Positions 7,634 through 16,039 of a stretch of DNA of 28,767 nucleotides are shown one piece after another. Location: NCBI GenBank assembly GCA_023444445.1, contig JAEXMK010000253.1, forward strand, positions 1 to 28,767, in the 5' to 3' direction. Numbering within the stretch: position 1 is the first letter of the stretch; every line of letters starts with the position of its first letter. This stretch comes from Pseudomonadota bacterium (lineage in GTDB: Bacteria > Pseudomonadota > Alphaproteobacteria > Rhizobiales > Rhizobiaceae). Position numbers and translations under genes: made by a program. Below the pieces are notes generated by a model. It saw only the letters and a list, made by a program, of their open reading frames with translations. It ran no database searches and had not been told where the DNA came from.

Positions 7634-8452
7634 TCACTGCCCCATGGTGGAACGATGCGCCCAGCCGGTCATCCGGCGCTCCAGCCAGGCCATGACCGCA
7701 TACATGGCAATACCTTCCACCGCGAGCATCAGCAGACCGGCAAAGACGAGCGGCACGTTGAACTGGCTCTGAGCGGAACTCATCATGTTGCCGAGGCCAT
7801 AATTGGAGGCGACGGTCTCCGAGACGACCGAGCCGACGAAAGCAAGCGTGATGGCGATTTTGAGCGAGCCAAAAAAGTAAGGCATGGACCGCGGAATACC
7901 GACCTTCAGCATGATGTCCATCTTCTTGGCACCGAGCGCCCGCAGCACGTCCTCGGTTTCCGGCTCGATGGTGGCAAGGCCAGTGGCGACATTGACGACG
8001 ATGGGGAAGAAGGAAATCAGGAAGGCGGTCAGAACGGCGGGAACCGTGCCGATGCCGAACCAGATGACGAGGATGGGCACCAGCGCCACCTTCGGAATGG
8101 CGTTGAAGCCGATCATCAGCGGATAAAGCCCCGCATAGATGGTTTTCGACCAGCCGATGAACAAGCCGATGGCGAGGCCGGCGGCCACGGCAATGGCGAA
8201 GCCCAGCGTCGTGGTGTAAAGCGTCTGCAGCGAATTCTTCCAGATCGGCGACCAATATTGCACGATGGCCTGCCCGACCCTGACCGGCGACGGCAGGATG
8301 GTGGGCGGCATTTTCAGCGCATAGACGAGCAGTTCCCACAGCACGAAAAGTGCCAGCGTATAAAGCCACGGGGCGGCCTTCACCCAGTTGACCCGCGCAA
8401 TCAGTGGTTTGGGTGGTTCGGCGGCCACGGTGCTTTCCACGATCGCGCTCAT
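7634..8452 (-). CDS. ABC transporter permease, NitT/TauT (SsuC/TauC-like) family
   Basis: A 272-residue inner-membrane protein with about six hydrophobic helices, of the binding-protein-dependent transport permease type. The segment around LRALGAKKMDIMLKVGIPRSMPYFFGSLKIA is the EAA loop that contacts the ATPase. Related SsuC/TauC/ThiX proteins import sulfonates, nitrate or pyrimidine precursors; the substrate is not determined here. Its ATG overlaps the stop of the upstream ATPase gene by 4 nt, so the two are translationally coupled. The N-terminus (about 25 residues) is a cytoplasmic extension. Confidence 0.92.
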   Translation of the reverse strand: MSAIVESTVAAEPPKPLIARVNWVKAAPWLYTLALFVLWELLVYALKMPPTILPSPVRVGQAIVQYWSPIWKNSLQTLYTTTLGFAIAVAAGLAIGLFIGWSKTIYAGLYPLMIGFNAIPKVALVPILVIWFGIGTVPAVLTAFLISFFPIVVNVATGLATIEPETEDVLRALGAKKMDIMLKVGIPRSMPYFFGSLKIAITLAFVGSVVSETVASNYGLGNMMSSAQSQFNVPLVFAGLLMLAVEGIAMYAVMAWLERRMTGWAHRSTMGQ

Positions 8453-9237
8453 GCCGCCACCCTCGCCTGCGCGATTTCGCCGTGCAGTTCCTGCACCATG
8501 TCGTTAAAACCCTTGTCATACATGATATCGAGCTGACGTGGTCTGGCGAAAGGCACGTGGTGTTCCGCCAGCACACGGCCGGGCCTTGCGCTCATCACAA
8601 AAATCTTGTCAGCGAGAAAGGTCGCTTCACGCAGATCGTGAGTCACCAGAATGATGGTGACACGCTGGGCTGCGTGCAGGTCGCGGATGACGCACCACAA
8701 CTCCTCACGGGTGAAGGCATCGAGCGCGCCAAACGGCTCGTCAAGCATCAGCAATTCCGGCTCGTGGATCAGCGCCCGGCAGAGGTTGGCGCGCTGCTGC
8801 ATGCCGCCGGAAAGCTGCCACGGATATTTCGAACCGAAGCCCTTAAGTCCGACGATCTCCAGCAGGCGCTCGGCTTTCGCGACATATTCTGCCTTGTGGG
8901 CGCGCAGGCGACGACGGTGTTTCTCGACGATCTCCAGCGGCAGCAGGATGTTCTCCAGCGTCGTGCGCCAGGGCAGCATCGTCGGGTTCTGAAAGGCCAT
9001 GCCGACGATGGAGACCGGCTCCGTGACCTGCCGCCCGGCAACGATGACATTGCCCCTTTGCGGAATATGCAGACCCGTCACCAGCTTCATCAGCGTGGAC
9101 TTGCCGCAGCCGGACGGGCCGACCACAGCCGCAAATTCCCCCTTGTCGACCGTCAGGTTCAGGCCGGCGACGGCCAGCGTTCCGGCCGACCCGCCGTAGC
9201 GCATGTCGACATTGTCTATTTCCACGAGATGTGACAT
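8449..9237 (-). CDS. ABC transporter ATP-binding protein, NitT/TauT family
   Basis: A 262-residue ABC ATPase with all motifs intact: Walker A GPSGCGKST (residues 40-48), Q-loop Gln83, signature LSGGMQQR (142-149), Walker B LLMLDEP (162-168), and the switch His200 in LVTHD. It is of the SsuB/TauB type and would power the adjacent permease. It is separated from the upstream binding-protein gene by 208 nt holding a RIME-like repeat, and is coupled to the downstream permease gene by an ATGA overlap. Confidence 0.94.
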   Translation of the reverse strand: MSHLVEIDNVDMRYGGSAGTLAVAGLNLTVDKGEFAAVVGPSGCGKSTLMKLVTGLHIPQRGNVIVAGRQVTEPVSIVGMAFQNPTMLPWRTTLENILLPLEIVEKHRRRLRAHKAEYVAKAERLLEIVGLKGFGSKYPWQLSGGMQQRANLCRALIHEPELLMLDEPFGALDAFTREELWCVIRDLHAAQRVTIILVTHDLREATFLADKIFVMSARPGRVLAEHHVPFARPRQLDIMYDKGFNDMVQELHGEIAQARVAA

Positions 9238-9279
9238 CGCAGTTTCCGTTTCAGTTGCTGATCGGGCTATTTAACCCCT

Positions 9280-9440
9280 GCAGCGTTGCCGCGTGTTTCT
9301 TCTCCCCGAGGGGGAGAAGGTGGCCCGAAGGGTCGGATGAGGGGGAAACGTCAGCGGTAGACCGAGAGCTTGCCCCCTCATCCCGCTGCCGCGGACTTCT
9401 CCCCGGCGGGGAGAAGAAGCTTGCGGCACCCACTCGCTCC
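9280..9440 (-). repeat. RIME-like intergenic palindromic repeat, copy 3, inside the ABC operon
   Basis: Palindromes at 9299-9319 (CTTCTCCCCGAGGGGGAGAAG-like) and 9396-9416 enclose the core in the orientation opposite to copies 1 and 2. Flanking similarity to copy 1 continues outward: CAGCGTTGCCGC on the left and TTGCGGCACCCACTCGCTCC on the right. It fills most of the gap between the binding-protein and ATPase genes. Folded in the mRNA it could protect the upstream message or reduce read-through. Confidence 0.8.
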
Positions 9441-9445
9441 ATCCT

Positions 9446-10489
9446 TTAGGGAAGCATGCGCTCTTCCTTGGCCGGCAGGTAGGTGGCGTCGAACACCTGC
9501 TCCGCCTTGACGTTGCCCTTCAGGCCCATGGACACCTTGAGCGTTTCCAGTGAGGCGGCAAGCCGGGCCGGATCGACACCACCCATGCCGTTTTCCGCCA
9601 CATAGGGCGTCTTGATGTTCATGCTGTTGGCCATGTTGAGGCGTTCCAGCTCGATGGCGCTGTCGAGCGTCTCGTTGCGCTTCAAGACCGCCGCCACGCC
9701 CTCTTCCGGGTTCTTGACGGAATCGGCGAAGCCCTTGGCCAGCGCTTTCAGGAAACCCTTCACCGCTTCGGGGTTTTTCTCAGCGAAATCAGTGTTTACC
9801 AGCACCGCATTGCCATAAAGATTCAAGCCATGCTCAGCCATTAGGATGGTCGATATGTCGTCATCGGCAATGCCCTGTTTCTTGAGATTAAGAATGACGG
9901 AAAAGGCAAAGCCGAAAACGGCGTCGACGTCGCCTTTGGCGAGCATCGGTTCACGCACCGGGAAACCGATCGATTCGATCTTGATCTTGCTGTCATCGAG
10001 ACCCGCTACCTGCTTGAAGGCCGGCCATTGCGCAAAGGCGCCATCCGGCGGCGGAGCGCCGAGCTTTTTGCCTTCCAGCGACTTTGGATCCCCGGTAACA
10101 CCCAGCGACTTGCGGCCCACGACGGCGAAAGTCGGGCGCTCATAGACCATATAAACCGCCTTGACCTTCTGGCTCGGATCCTCGTCAAGGAACTTCATCA
10201 CCGAATTGATATCGCCAAAACCCATCTGGTAGGCGCCGGTTGCAACACGCGGGATGGCTTCCACCGAGCCATTGCCGCTGTCGATGGTGACATCCAGGCC
10301 CTCGGCCTTGAAATACCCCTTGTCGAGCGCCAGCAGGAAGCCAGCGGCCGGTCCCTCGAATTTCCAGTCAAGCGTGAATTTCACTGGCGTTTCAGCATAA
10401 GCACCCGTCACCGGCAACGAAAAGCCCGCGATCGCACCGATGGTGGCAATGGCCAGCGTTCTGGACAACAACCTGCGCGTTAAAATCAT
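9446..10489 (-). CDS. ABC transporter periplasmic substrate-binding protein (NMT1/SsuA-like)
   Basis: A 347-residue exported binding protein. A signal peptide spans about residues 1-32 (MILTRRLLSR..., cleavage after AYA). The mature part begins VKFTLDWKFEGPAAGFLLALDKGYFKAEGLDV, the usual opening of NMT1/THI5-like and SsuA/TauA binding proteins, and contains GFGDINSVMKFL and the LGAPPPDGAFAQWPAF hinge region. Ligand (sulfonate, nitrate, pyrimidine, other) cannot be assigned. AGGGGG lies about 6 nt before the ATG. It is the promoter-proximal gene of the importer, and its stop lies just downstream of repeat copy 3 in window coordinates. Confidence 0.92.
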   Translation of the reverse strand: MILTRRLLSRTLAIATIGAIAGFSLPVTGAYAETPVKFTLDWKFEGPAAGFLLALDKGYFKAEGLDVTIDSGNGSVEAIPRVATGAYQMGFGDINSVMKFLDEDPSQKVKAVYMVYERPTFAVVGRKSLGVTGDPKSLEGKKLGAPPPDGAFAQWPAFKQVAGLDDSKIKIESIGFPVREPMLAKGDVDAVFGFAFSVILNLKKQGIADDDISTILMAEHGLNLYGNAVLVNTDFAEKNPEAVKGFLKALAKGFADSVKNPEEGVAAVLKRNETLDSAIELERLNMANSMNIKTPYVAENGMGGVDPARLAASLETLKVSMGLKGNVKAEQVFDATYLPAKEERMLP

Positions 10490-10511
10490 CTATTCCCCCT
10501 GATGGTTTTGC

Positions 10512-10539
10512 TTGATTGGTTGCATAAGACCCAATCCAA
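10512..10539. promoter_or_regulatory. Inverted repeat, possible operator of the ABC importer
   Basis: TTGATTGG (10512-10519) and CCAATCCAA (10531-10539) form an ATTGG-N11-CCAAT dyad, 23-50 nt upstream of the binding-protein ATG. It overlaps the predicted -10 and spacer of that gene's promoter, as expected for a repressor site or a LysR-type T-N11-A box. No adjacent regulator gene is present. Confidence 0.4.
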
Positions 10540-10552
10540 ACCTTCAAGGCAA
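10524..10552 (-). promoter_or_regulatory. Putative sigma-70-type promoter of the ABC importer
   Basis: On the minus strand TTGCCT (10552-10547) and TCTTAT (10529-10524) are separated by exactly 17 nt. Transcription would start near 10517, leaving a leader of about 28 nt. The matches are 4 of 6 at the -10 and partial at the -35. The rest of the 290-nt gap 10490-10779 is AT-rich and holds no convincing gene. Confidence 0.4.
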
Positions 10553-10779
10553 GATAAAACTGCATACAAAATCGCCATTATTCTGTCTGATTATTTTATA
10601 TGCATTAATGGTCGAGACGCAGGCAAAAAGCCGGCGCCTCTGCTCATCCCGCGTGCAATGAAGACGCAAAAATACTGTTCACACAGAGAACACATCGTTC
10701 TCACTTGCCGGGGTTGCGGATCAGGGGCAGCGTGGGACAAATAGGCTTCTAACAGCAGGCGAAACGGTGGGACGACAAC

Positions 10780-12339
10780 ATGAATTCTGCACTGGGCATC
10801 CATCACATCACCATGATCACCCGGAAGGTGCAGGCGAATGTGGATTTTTACGCCGGTTTTCTGGGATTGCGGCTCGTCAAACGTACGGCGGGCTTTGAAG
10901 ACGCCATGCAGTTGCACCTGCTTTACGGCGACGACATCGCTTCGCCCGGCTCGCTATTGACCTTTCTCGTCTGGGAAGATGGCGGACAAGGCCGTGTCGG
11001 TTATGGTCAGACACTGGAAATCTCCGTAGCGATCGATCCGGCCGCCATCGGTTTCTGGTTGACACGGGCGCTTAGATTTGGCTTCCGCGCCGAGGGACCG
11101 TCCGATGAATTCGGCGCTCCTGTCATCCGGCTGAAAGACCCTGACGGCCTGATCGTCAAGCTGGTCGGCACCCACGCCTTTGCCGACGCGACACCGCATG
11201 TGACGGCCGATATCCCCGCCGATGAAGCCATTCGCCGAATCTATGGCGCAACCATGCTGAGCGAAGTTCCGGAAGAAACCGTGGCATTTCTGGAAAAACA
11301 CTTTGGTTACCGGCAGGCAAGCCAGGCAGGCGCGATACGCCGGCTCGTTTCCGACAGCGGCGACATCATTGACGTGCGTGACGCGACCGGCTTCTGGTCC
11401 AGCGCCCCCGGCACCGGCACGGTCGACCACATCGCCTTCCGCGCGAAGGACATGGATGAGCTGAACTCGGTTCTCACGGGGTTGAAATCGCTGAATTCCA
11501 GCACAACCAACGCCCACGACCGGAAATATTTCCACTCGCTCTATGTCCGTGAACCCGGCGGCGTGCTGATTGAAATGGCGACCGATGCCCCCGGCATGAC
11601 GGTGGACGAACCGCTGGAAACGCTCGGCGAAGAACTGTTCATTCCGCCCCTCTTCATGAAGGACGAGGCGGATGTGCGCGTTGCCCTGCCGCAATTTTCA
11701 ATGCCTGGCAAAGAGCGGATCGTTTATCGCGACCTGCCTTTCGTGCACCGGTTCTTCACGCCGCAGGAGCCCGATGGCAGCACCATCATCCTGCTGCATG
11801 GCTCCGGCGGCAGCGAGACGAGCCTCATGCCGCTGGCACACAGGGCAGCTCCCGGCGCCACCCTGCTTGGCGTGCGTGGCCGCAGCACCGAAGAAGACGT
11901 TGCCCGCTGGTTCCGGCGCTTTCCCGATTTCAGCTTCGACCAGAAGGATATCCTCTCGGAAACGGAGGCTTTTGCCGCATTCGTGGAAGGAGCGATCCGC
12001 GCCTATAGTCTCGATCGCTCGAAACTGCGGTTCATCGGCCATTCCAATGGCGCGAACTTCTATGCGGCTTTTGCGGCGCTTTATCCGGAGCTCGCCGGCG
12101 ACGCCCTGCTCTACCGCCCGATGCCGGTTCTCGAAACATGGCCGGAGAGTGATCTTTCCGGCCGCAGCTTCCTGCTTGTTGCGGGAGAACGCGACAAATA
12201 CCGCGACGGGGCGAACGTGCTGCAGGGCAAGCTTGCGGCGAGCGGTGCAACGGTTGAGGTGGAAACGCTTGAGGATGGGCACGAACTCGGGCTCACCGAT
12301 ATCGAAGTGGCGCGGCGCTGGCTGGCGGATGTTTCCTGA
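10780..12339 (+). CDS. Fused MhqO-like ring-cleaving dioxygenase and MhqD-like alpha/beta hydrolase
   Basis: A 519-residue two-part protein. Residues 1-310 form two VOC (glyoxalase-fold) modules of the MhqO/PcpA type, which open hydroquinone or catechol rings with a non-haem metal; His9 (GIHHIT), His217 (VDHIAF) and Glu265 (VLIEMA) are the likely ligands. Residues 330-519 form an alpha/beta hydrolase of the carboxylesterase/MhqD type, with Ser422 in GHSNGA, Asp472 in GERDKY and His501 in EDGHELG as a complete triad. In Bacillus these functions are separate genes, mhqO and mhqD, induced by quinones. Here one frame spans both without internal stop, joined by a linker near 300-330. Likely role: aromatic or quinone detoxification in the cytoplasm. 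It stands alone, with no MhqR-like regulator nearby. Confidence 0.88.
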   Translation: MNSALGIHHITMITRKVQANVDFYAGFLGLRLVKRTAGFEDAMQLHLLYGDDIASPGSLLTFLVWEDGGQGRVGYGQTLEISVAIDPAAIGFWLTRALRFGFRAEGPSDEFGAPVIRLKDPDGLIVKLVGTHAFADATPHVTADIPADEAIRRIYGATMLSEVPEETVAFLEKHFGYRQASQAGAIRRLVSDSGDIIDVRDATGFWSSAPGTGTVDHIAFRAKDMDELNSVLTGLKSLNSSTTNAHDRKYFHSLYVREPGGVLIEMATDAPGMTVDEPLETLGEELFIPPLFMKDEADVRVALPQFSMPGKERIVYRDLPFVHRFFTPQEPDGSTIILLHGSGGSETSLMPLAHRAAPGATLLGVRGRSTEEDVARWFRRFPDFSFDQKDILSETEAFAAFVEGAIRAYSLDRSKLRFIGHSNGANFYAAFAALYPELAGDALLYRPMPVLETWPESDLSGRSFLLVAGERDKYRDGANVLQGKLAASGATVEVETLEDGHELGLTDIEVARRWLADVS

Positions 12340-12359
12340 CACGCGAGATGTGCATAAGC

Positions 12360-12515
12360 CCAGCGGCTGCCGCTTGTTTCTTCTCCCCGCCGGGGAGAAG
12401 GTGGCCCGAAGGGTCGGATGAAGGGGCAACGTCGCAGTATATCCCTAGCTCGCCCCCTCATCCCGCTGCCGCGGACTTCTCCCCCTCGGGGAGAAGAAAC
12501 GAGCGGATCCCGTTC
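12360..12515 (-). repeat. RIME-like intergenic palindromic repeat, copy 4
   Basis: Palindromes at 12380-12400 and 12476-12496 enclose the same core as copy 3, in the same orientation (GGTGGCCCGAAGGGTCGGATGA first, CATCCCGCTGCCGCGGAC last). It occupies most of the 267-nt gap between the dioxygenase-hydrolase gene and the DUF2339 gene and may act as a terminator for the former. Confidence 0.8.
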
Positions 12516-12606
12516 ACTCCCTGATAACCCCTGCCACATATCAACCGGGCCTTGCATAAATTCACCAAAAGGGCTTTAAAAACAGCTTCGTAATTGGAGA
12601 GCCCGT

Positions 12607-15387
12607 TTGGACATCCCGCTGTTTATCCTCGCCCTCGTTGCGGCCTTCATCTACACATTGGTCGCGAGCATCCGCAATTCCAGCCGAATCAAGTCTCTGG
12701 AACGGGAAGTTCACAGCCTCAAGCGGCTGATGGCCGCAGGTGTGGCGGCTCCAGCGACGACGCCGGCAGAGAGCGCGGAAGTCACGGAAAAGCCGGACTT
12801 CGCAGCGGAAGCGGAAAGCGAAACAGCGCCGGGTGAAACAGCCTTTAAGGCTGAATCCATATCTGTGCCAGAAGAAGCCGCAGCCACGGTCGCGCCGGAA
12901 GAGATCACGCGCGAGGACGCACAGCCCGCACCTGTCGCAGCAACTGTCGAGATACCGGCAGCGAAGGAAAGCTTCGAAAGCCTGCTCGGCGCGCGCTGGG
13001 CGGTCTGGGCCGGCGGGCTGGCGCTGGCGCTTGGCGGTATTTTCCTCGTCAAATATTCGATCGAATCGGGGCTCTTGAGCCCGGCGGTCAGGCTGTCGCT
13101 CGCCGCCATTTTCGGCCTCGTTCTCGGCGTTGCCGGCGAAGCGATCCGCCGCAAGGCGGTGCCGGGCGTCGCCACCACCTATTCCAACGCGATGATACCG
13201 GGTGTGCTGACGGCGGCCGGTGCATTGACGCTGTTCGGCGTGGTTTACGCAGCCTATGGCATTTACGACTATATTGGCCCCGGCACGGCATTTATCCTGC
13301 TTGGCCTCGTCGCCTTCGCCACCATCGGCCTGTCGCTGCTGCACGGACAGGCGCTGGCCGGTCTTGGCCTGCTTGGTTCGATGCTGACGCCGGCCCTGAT
13401 TTCCACCGAGACGCCAAATATCTGGGCGCTTTTCTTGTTCCTGACCGTTGCCTGGCTGGCTACTGCCGCAGCAGCGCGCCGGCAGGGCTGGACGGTGGTT
13501 CCCTCACTTGCCAATGCCGGCCTCGGCCTCTGGGCGCTCGGCTATATCGGTTTTTCCGACACGATCAGTGCCGAACCTGTCGTTCTTTCCCTGCTGATAA
13601 TGATTGCCGGAACGATCTGGCTTTGGCCGGGAGCGGCATTTGATAAGGCGAATCGCGATATATACGCGCCGGAAGAAGCAAAGGTAGAAACGACCGCGAT
13701 GCGGCTGATACACCTTTTCTCAAGGCCGTCCCTGGCGATCAGTTTCACCGTGTCTCTCGCCGTTGCGCTCCCAGCGGTCGCCATCTTACTTTCCAGCGGC
13801 GGGATAAGTATCCATCCTGCATTTGCGATGCTGGTACTCCTTGCCGCACTCGCTGCGCTCGGTGCGAGCCGTCATTTCGGCGTCTGGCCAGCAATTTTCG
13901 CGGCACTGACGGCACAGACGGGCATCGCATTCCTCGGACAACGATTCTTCGATTTCGATCCGTTACTCAGTGGAGGCGCCGCAGTGACTTTGCCATCGGT
14001 CAGTAGCGGCACGGGGTCAAACGTTACAGCGAGCCTCTCATTCGGTGCCATTTTGTTGCTGTGCGGATTTTCTTTCATCAAGCGAAAAGGGCCGGCAGAC
14101 CAGAGCTTCGCCAAGCTGTGGGCGTTCCTGATTGCCCTTTTCCCAGTCTGGATAGGAACGACCAGCTTCGTCCTTTTCGGTAATCTCGGCCGTGACTGGC
14201 TGCATGCGGCCTATGGCCTCGGCCTCGGTTTTGCACTGATTGCAGGTGCCGAATGGCTGCACCGGCGGAACAATGAGGCCTATCGCAAGCCGCTCAACAT
14301 TCTCGTTCTCGGTTCCTTTGCCGCTTTTGCGCTCAGCCTTCACACGTTGACGGAAGGGCTGGTGACAACCGTGCTGCTTTCCGTCATCGGTTTCGTCTAT
14401 GTGCTGGCAAGCCGTTACCGCAAATGGGATGTGCTTCCCTGGGTGATGGCGGTGGCAAGCGTTGCCGTTCTCGGTCGCATTGCCTGGGAACCCACCATCG
14501 TCGGGCCGCAGAACCTCGGCACCACGCCGGTCTTCAATGCGCTTCTTCCGGGTTACGGTATTCCCGCCCTGCTGGCCGTTGCCTCGGCCTGGCTGCTGCG
14601 CGACTGGCCGGGTGTCCGGGCGAAGAACTTCCTGCAGGCGATTGCCAGTGTCATGGGGCTTCTCGCCGTCGCCATCCTCATCCGCCATGCGATGAATGGC
14701 GGCACGCTCGACAACAGCGTGCCGACGCTCGGCGAACAGTCGATCTACACGCTGCTGACCATCGGCTTCTCGGGCGTGCTGATGACGCTCGATCTCAAGA
14801 GCCCCAGCCCGGTCTTCCGTTACGGTTCGATGATTGCCGGTGTGATTGCCGTCATCAATGTGCTGACGATGCATTTCTTCACGCTCAACCCCTATTTCAC
14901 CGGCGAGAATACCGGCCGCATTCCGGTCCTCAACCTGCTGCTGATCGGCTACCTTCTGCCGGCGCTCGCCTATGGTGGCCTTGCCTATTACGCGCGCGGA
15001 AAACGTCCGCCGCCCTATGTCAGCATGCTGGCTGTGGCGGGAGCCGCACTCGGTTTTGCCTGGGCCACGCTTTCGGTGCGCCGTTTCTGGCAAGGCGAAA
15101 ACATCGCCGACTGGAAGGGTTTTATGCAGGGTGAGACCTATAGCTATTCCGTTGTCTGGCTGCTGATCGGCGTGCTGCTGCTCGTAATCGGCTCGCGCTT
15201 TAACGCCCGCAGCCTGCGTCTGGCATCGGCCGCCTTCGTGCTGATCTCGGTTGCCAAGGCCTTCCTGATCGATATGAGCAACCTCGAAGGCGTGCTGAGA
15301 GCGCTGTCCTTCATCGGGCTTGGCGCGGTGCTGATCGGCATCGGCCTGTTCTACCAGAAAATCCTGACCCGAAAGCCGCAGGCATGA
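12607..15387 (+). CDS. DUF2339 multi-pass membrane protein
   Basis: A 926-residue inner-membrane protein. A short N-terminal helix (about 3-20) precedes a coiled segment (SLEREVHSLKRL) and a Glu/Ala/Pro-rich linker (about 50-120). The rest is more than 20 hydrophobic helices, beginning with ARWAVWAGGLALALGGIFLVKYSIE, the usual DUF2339 opening. Function is unknown; a role at the cell envelope is suggested only by topology. The start is a TTG with TTGGAGA 6 nt before it; no ATG fits the family N-terminus. Its stop overlaps the start of the next gene (ATGA). The middle part, about nt 13640-14150, uses more rare codons than its surroundings. Confidence 0.88.
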   Translation: MDIPLFILALVAAFIYTLVASIRNSSRIKSLEREVHSLKRLMAAGVAAPATTPAESAEVTEKPDFAAEAESETAPGETAFKAESISVPEEAAATVAPEEITREDAQPAPVAATVEIPAAKESFESLLGARWAVWAGGLALALGGIFLVKYSIESGLLSPAVRLSLAAIFGLVLGVAGEAIRRKAVPGVATTYSNAMIPGVLTAAGALTLFGVVYAAYGIYDYIGPGTAFILLGLVAFATIGLSLLHGQALAGLGLLGSMLTPALISTETPNIWALFLFLTVAWLATAAAARRQGWTVVPSLANAGLGLWALGYIGFSDTISAEPVVLSLLIMIAGTIWLWPGAAFDKANRDIYAPEEAKVETTAMRLIHLFSRPSLAISFTVSLAVALPAVAILLSSGGISIHPAFAMLVLLAALAALGASRHFGVWPAIFAALTAQTGIAFLGQRFFDFDPLLSGGAAVTLPSVSSGTGSNVTASLSFGAILLLCGFSFIKRKGPADQSFAKLWAFLIALFPVWIGTTSFVLFGNLGRDWLHAAYGLGLGFALIAGAEWLHRRNNEAYRKPLNILVLGSFAAFALSLHTLTEGLVTTVLLSVIGFVYVLASRYRKWDVLPWVMAVASVAVLGRIAWEPTIVGPQNLGTTPVFNALLPGYGIPALLAVASAWLLRDWPGVRAKNFLQAIASVMGLLAVAILIRHAMNGGTLDNSVPTLGEQSIYTLLTIGFSGVLMTLDLKSPSPVFRYGSMIAGVIAVINVLTMHFFTLNPYFTGENTGRIPVLNLLLIGYLLPALAYGGLAYYARGKRPPPYVSMLAVAGAALGFAWATLSVRRFWQGENIADWKGFMQGETYSYSVVWLLIGVLLLVIGSRFNARSLRLASAAFVLISVAKAFLIDMSNLEGVLRALSFIGLGAVLIGIGLFYQKILTRKPQA

Positions 15388-16028
15388 TCGCTGCCGAGGC
15401 TTTCGCGCCGTATGCGGCGCTTGCGCAGGATTTGATACCGCACGCCGCCGATGCGGGCGACGGCTCGCATGATCTTGCCCATATTCACCGCGTCTTCCGC
15501 AACGCCATGCGCATCCATGCGGGCGAAGGCGGGAATGGCACCGTGCTGGCGGCCAGCGTGCTGCTGCATGATTGCGTGGCGGTGGAAAAGAACTCGCCCT
15601 TGCGGGCGCAGGCCTCACGGCTGTCGGCGGAAAAGGCGGCGGGCATTCTGATGGGGCTTGGCTGGAAACAGGCGGATATCGATGCCGCCGCTCACGCCAT
15701 CACCACCCACAGCTTTTCCGCCAATATCGAGCCGCAGACACTGGAGGCTAAAATCCTTCAGGATGCCGACCGGCTGGATGCCATCGGCATGGTGGGCGCG
15801 GCGCGCTGCTTTTATATTGCCGGGCGAATGGGGTCCGCACTTTACGATCCGGTCGACCCGCTGGCGAAGGAGCGTCCGCTTGACGACCGCGCCTTTGCCA
15901 TCGACCACTTCGAAACCAAGCTGTTCAAGCTGGCCGACGGTTTTCGCACCGAGACAGGCCGGCAGATGGCCAAGGCCCGTCACGAGCGGCTGAAGCAGGT
16001 GCTGGACCTGTTTCTAGACGAGATTTGA
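15384..16028 (+). CDS. HD-domain phosphohydrolase (YedJ/YpgQ-like)
   Basis: A 214-residue soluble protein with the complete HD metal site: His29 and His33 (SHDLAHIHR), the HD dyad His62-Asp63 (LLHDCV), His104 and His109 (HAITTHS), and Asp129 in the DADRLDAIG motif. The family includes YpgQ and YedJ, nucleotide or metal-dependent phosphohydrolases. It is translationally coupled to the DUF2339 gene by a 4-nt overlap and followed after 11 nt by the MOSC gene, so the three form one operon. The substrate is not known. Confidence 0.9.
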   Translation: MIAAEAFAPYAALAQDLIPHAADAGDGSHDLAHIHRVFRNAMRIHAGEGGNGTVLAASVLLHDCVAVEKNSPLRAQASRLSAEKAAGILMGLGWKQADIDAAAHAITTHSFSANIEPQTLEAKILQDADRLDAIGMVGAARCFYIAGRMGSALYDPVDPLAKERPLDDRAFAIDHFETKLFKLADGFRTETGRQMAKARHERLKQVLDLFLDEI

Positions 16029-16039
16029 GGAGACCCGAG

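Noticed and set aside
10490..10600. THI-box or other riboswitch before the NMT1-like binding-protein gene
   Set aside because: The predicted leader is only about 28 nt and lacks the CTGAGA and ACC-type THI elements.
10502..10744. Possible 80-residue gene in the importer/dioxygenase gap
   Set aside because: No ribosome-binding site, no recognisable features, AT-rich regulatory composition, and it overlaps the predicted promoter.
14038..15618. Minus-strand open frame of 526 codons
   Set aside because: It lies opposite the DUF2339 and HD genes, is Arg/His/Gln-rich without domain features, and is a frame artefact.
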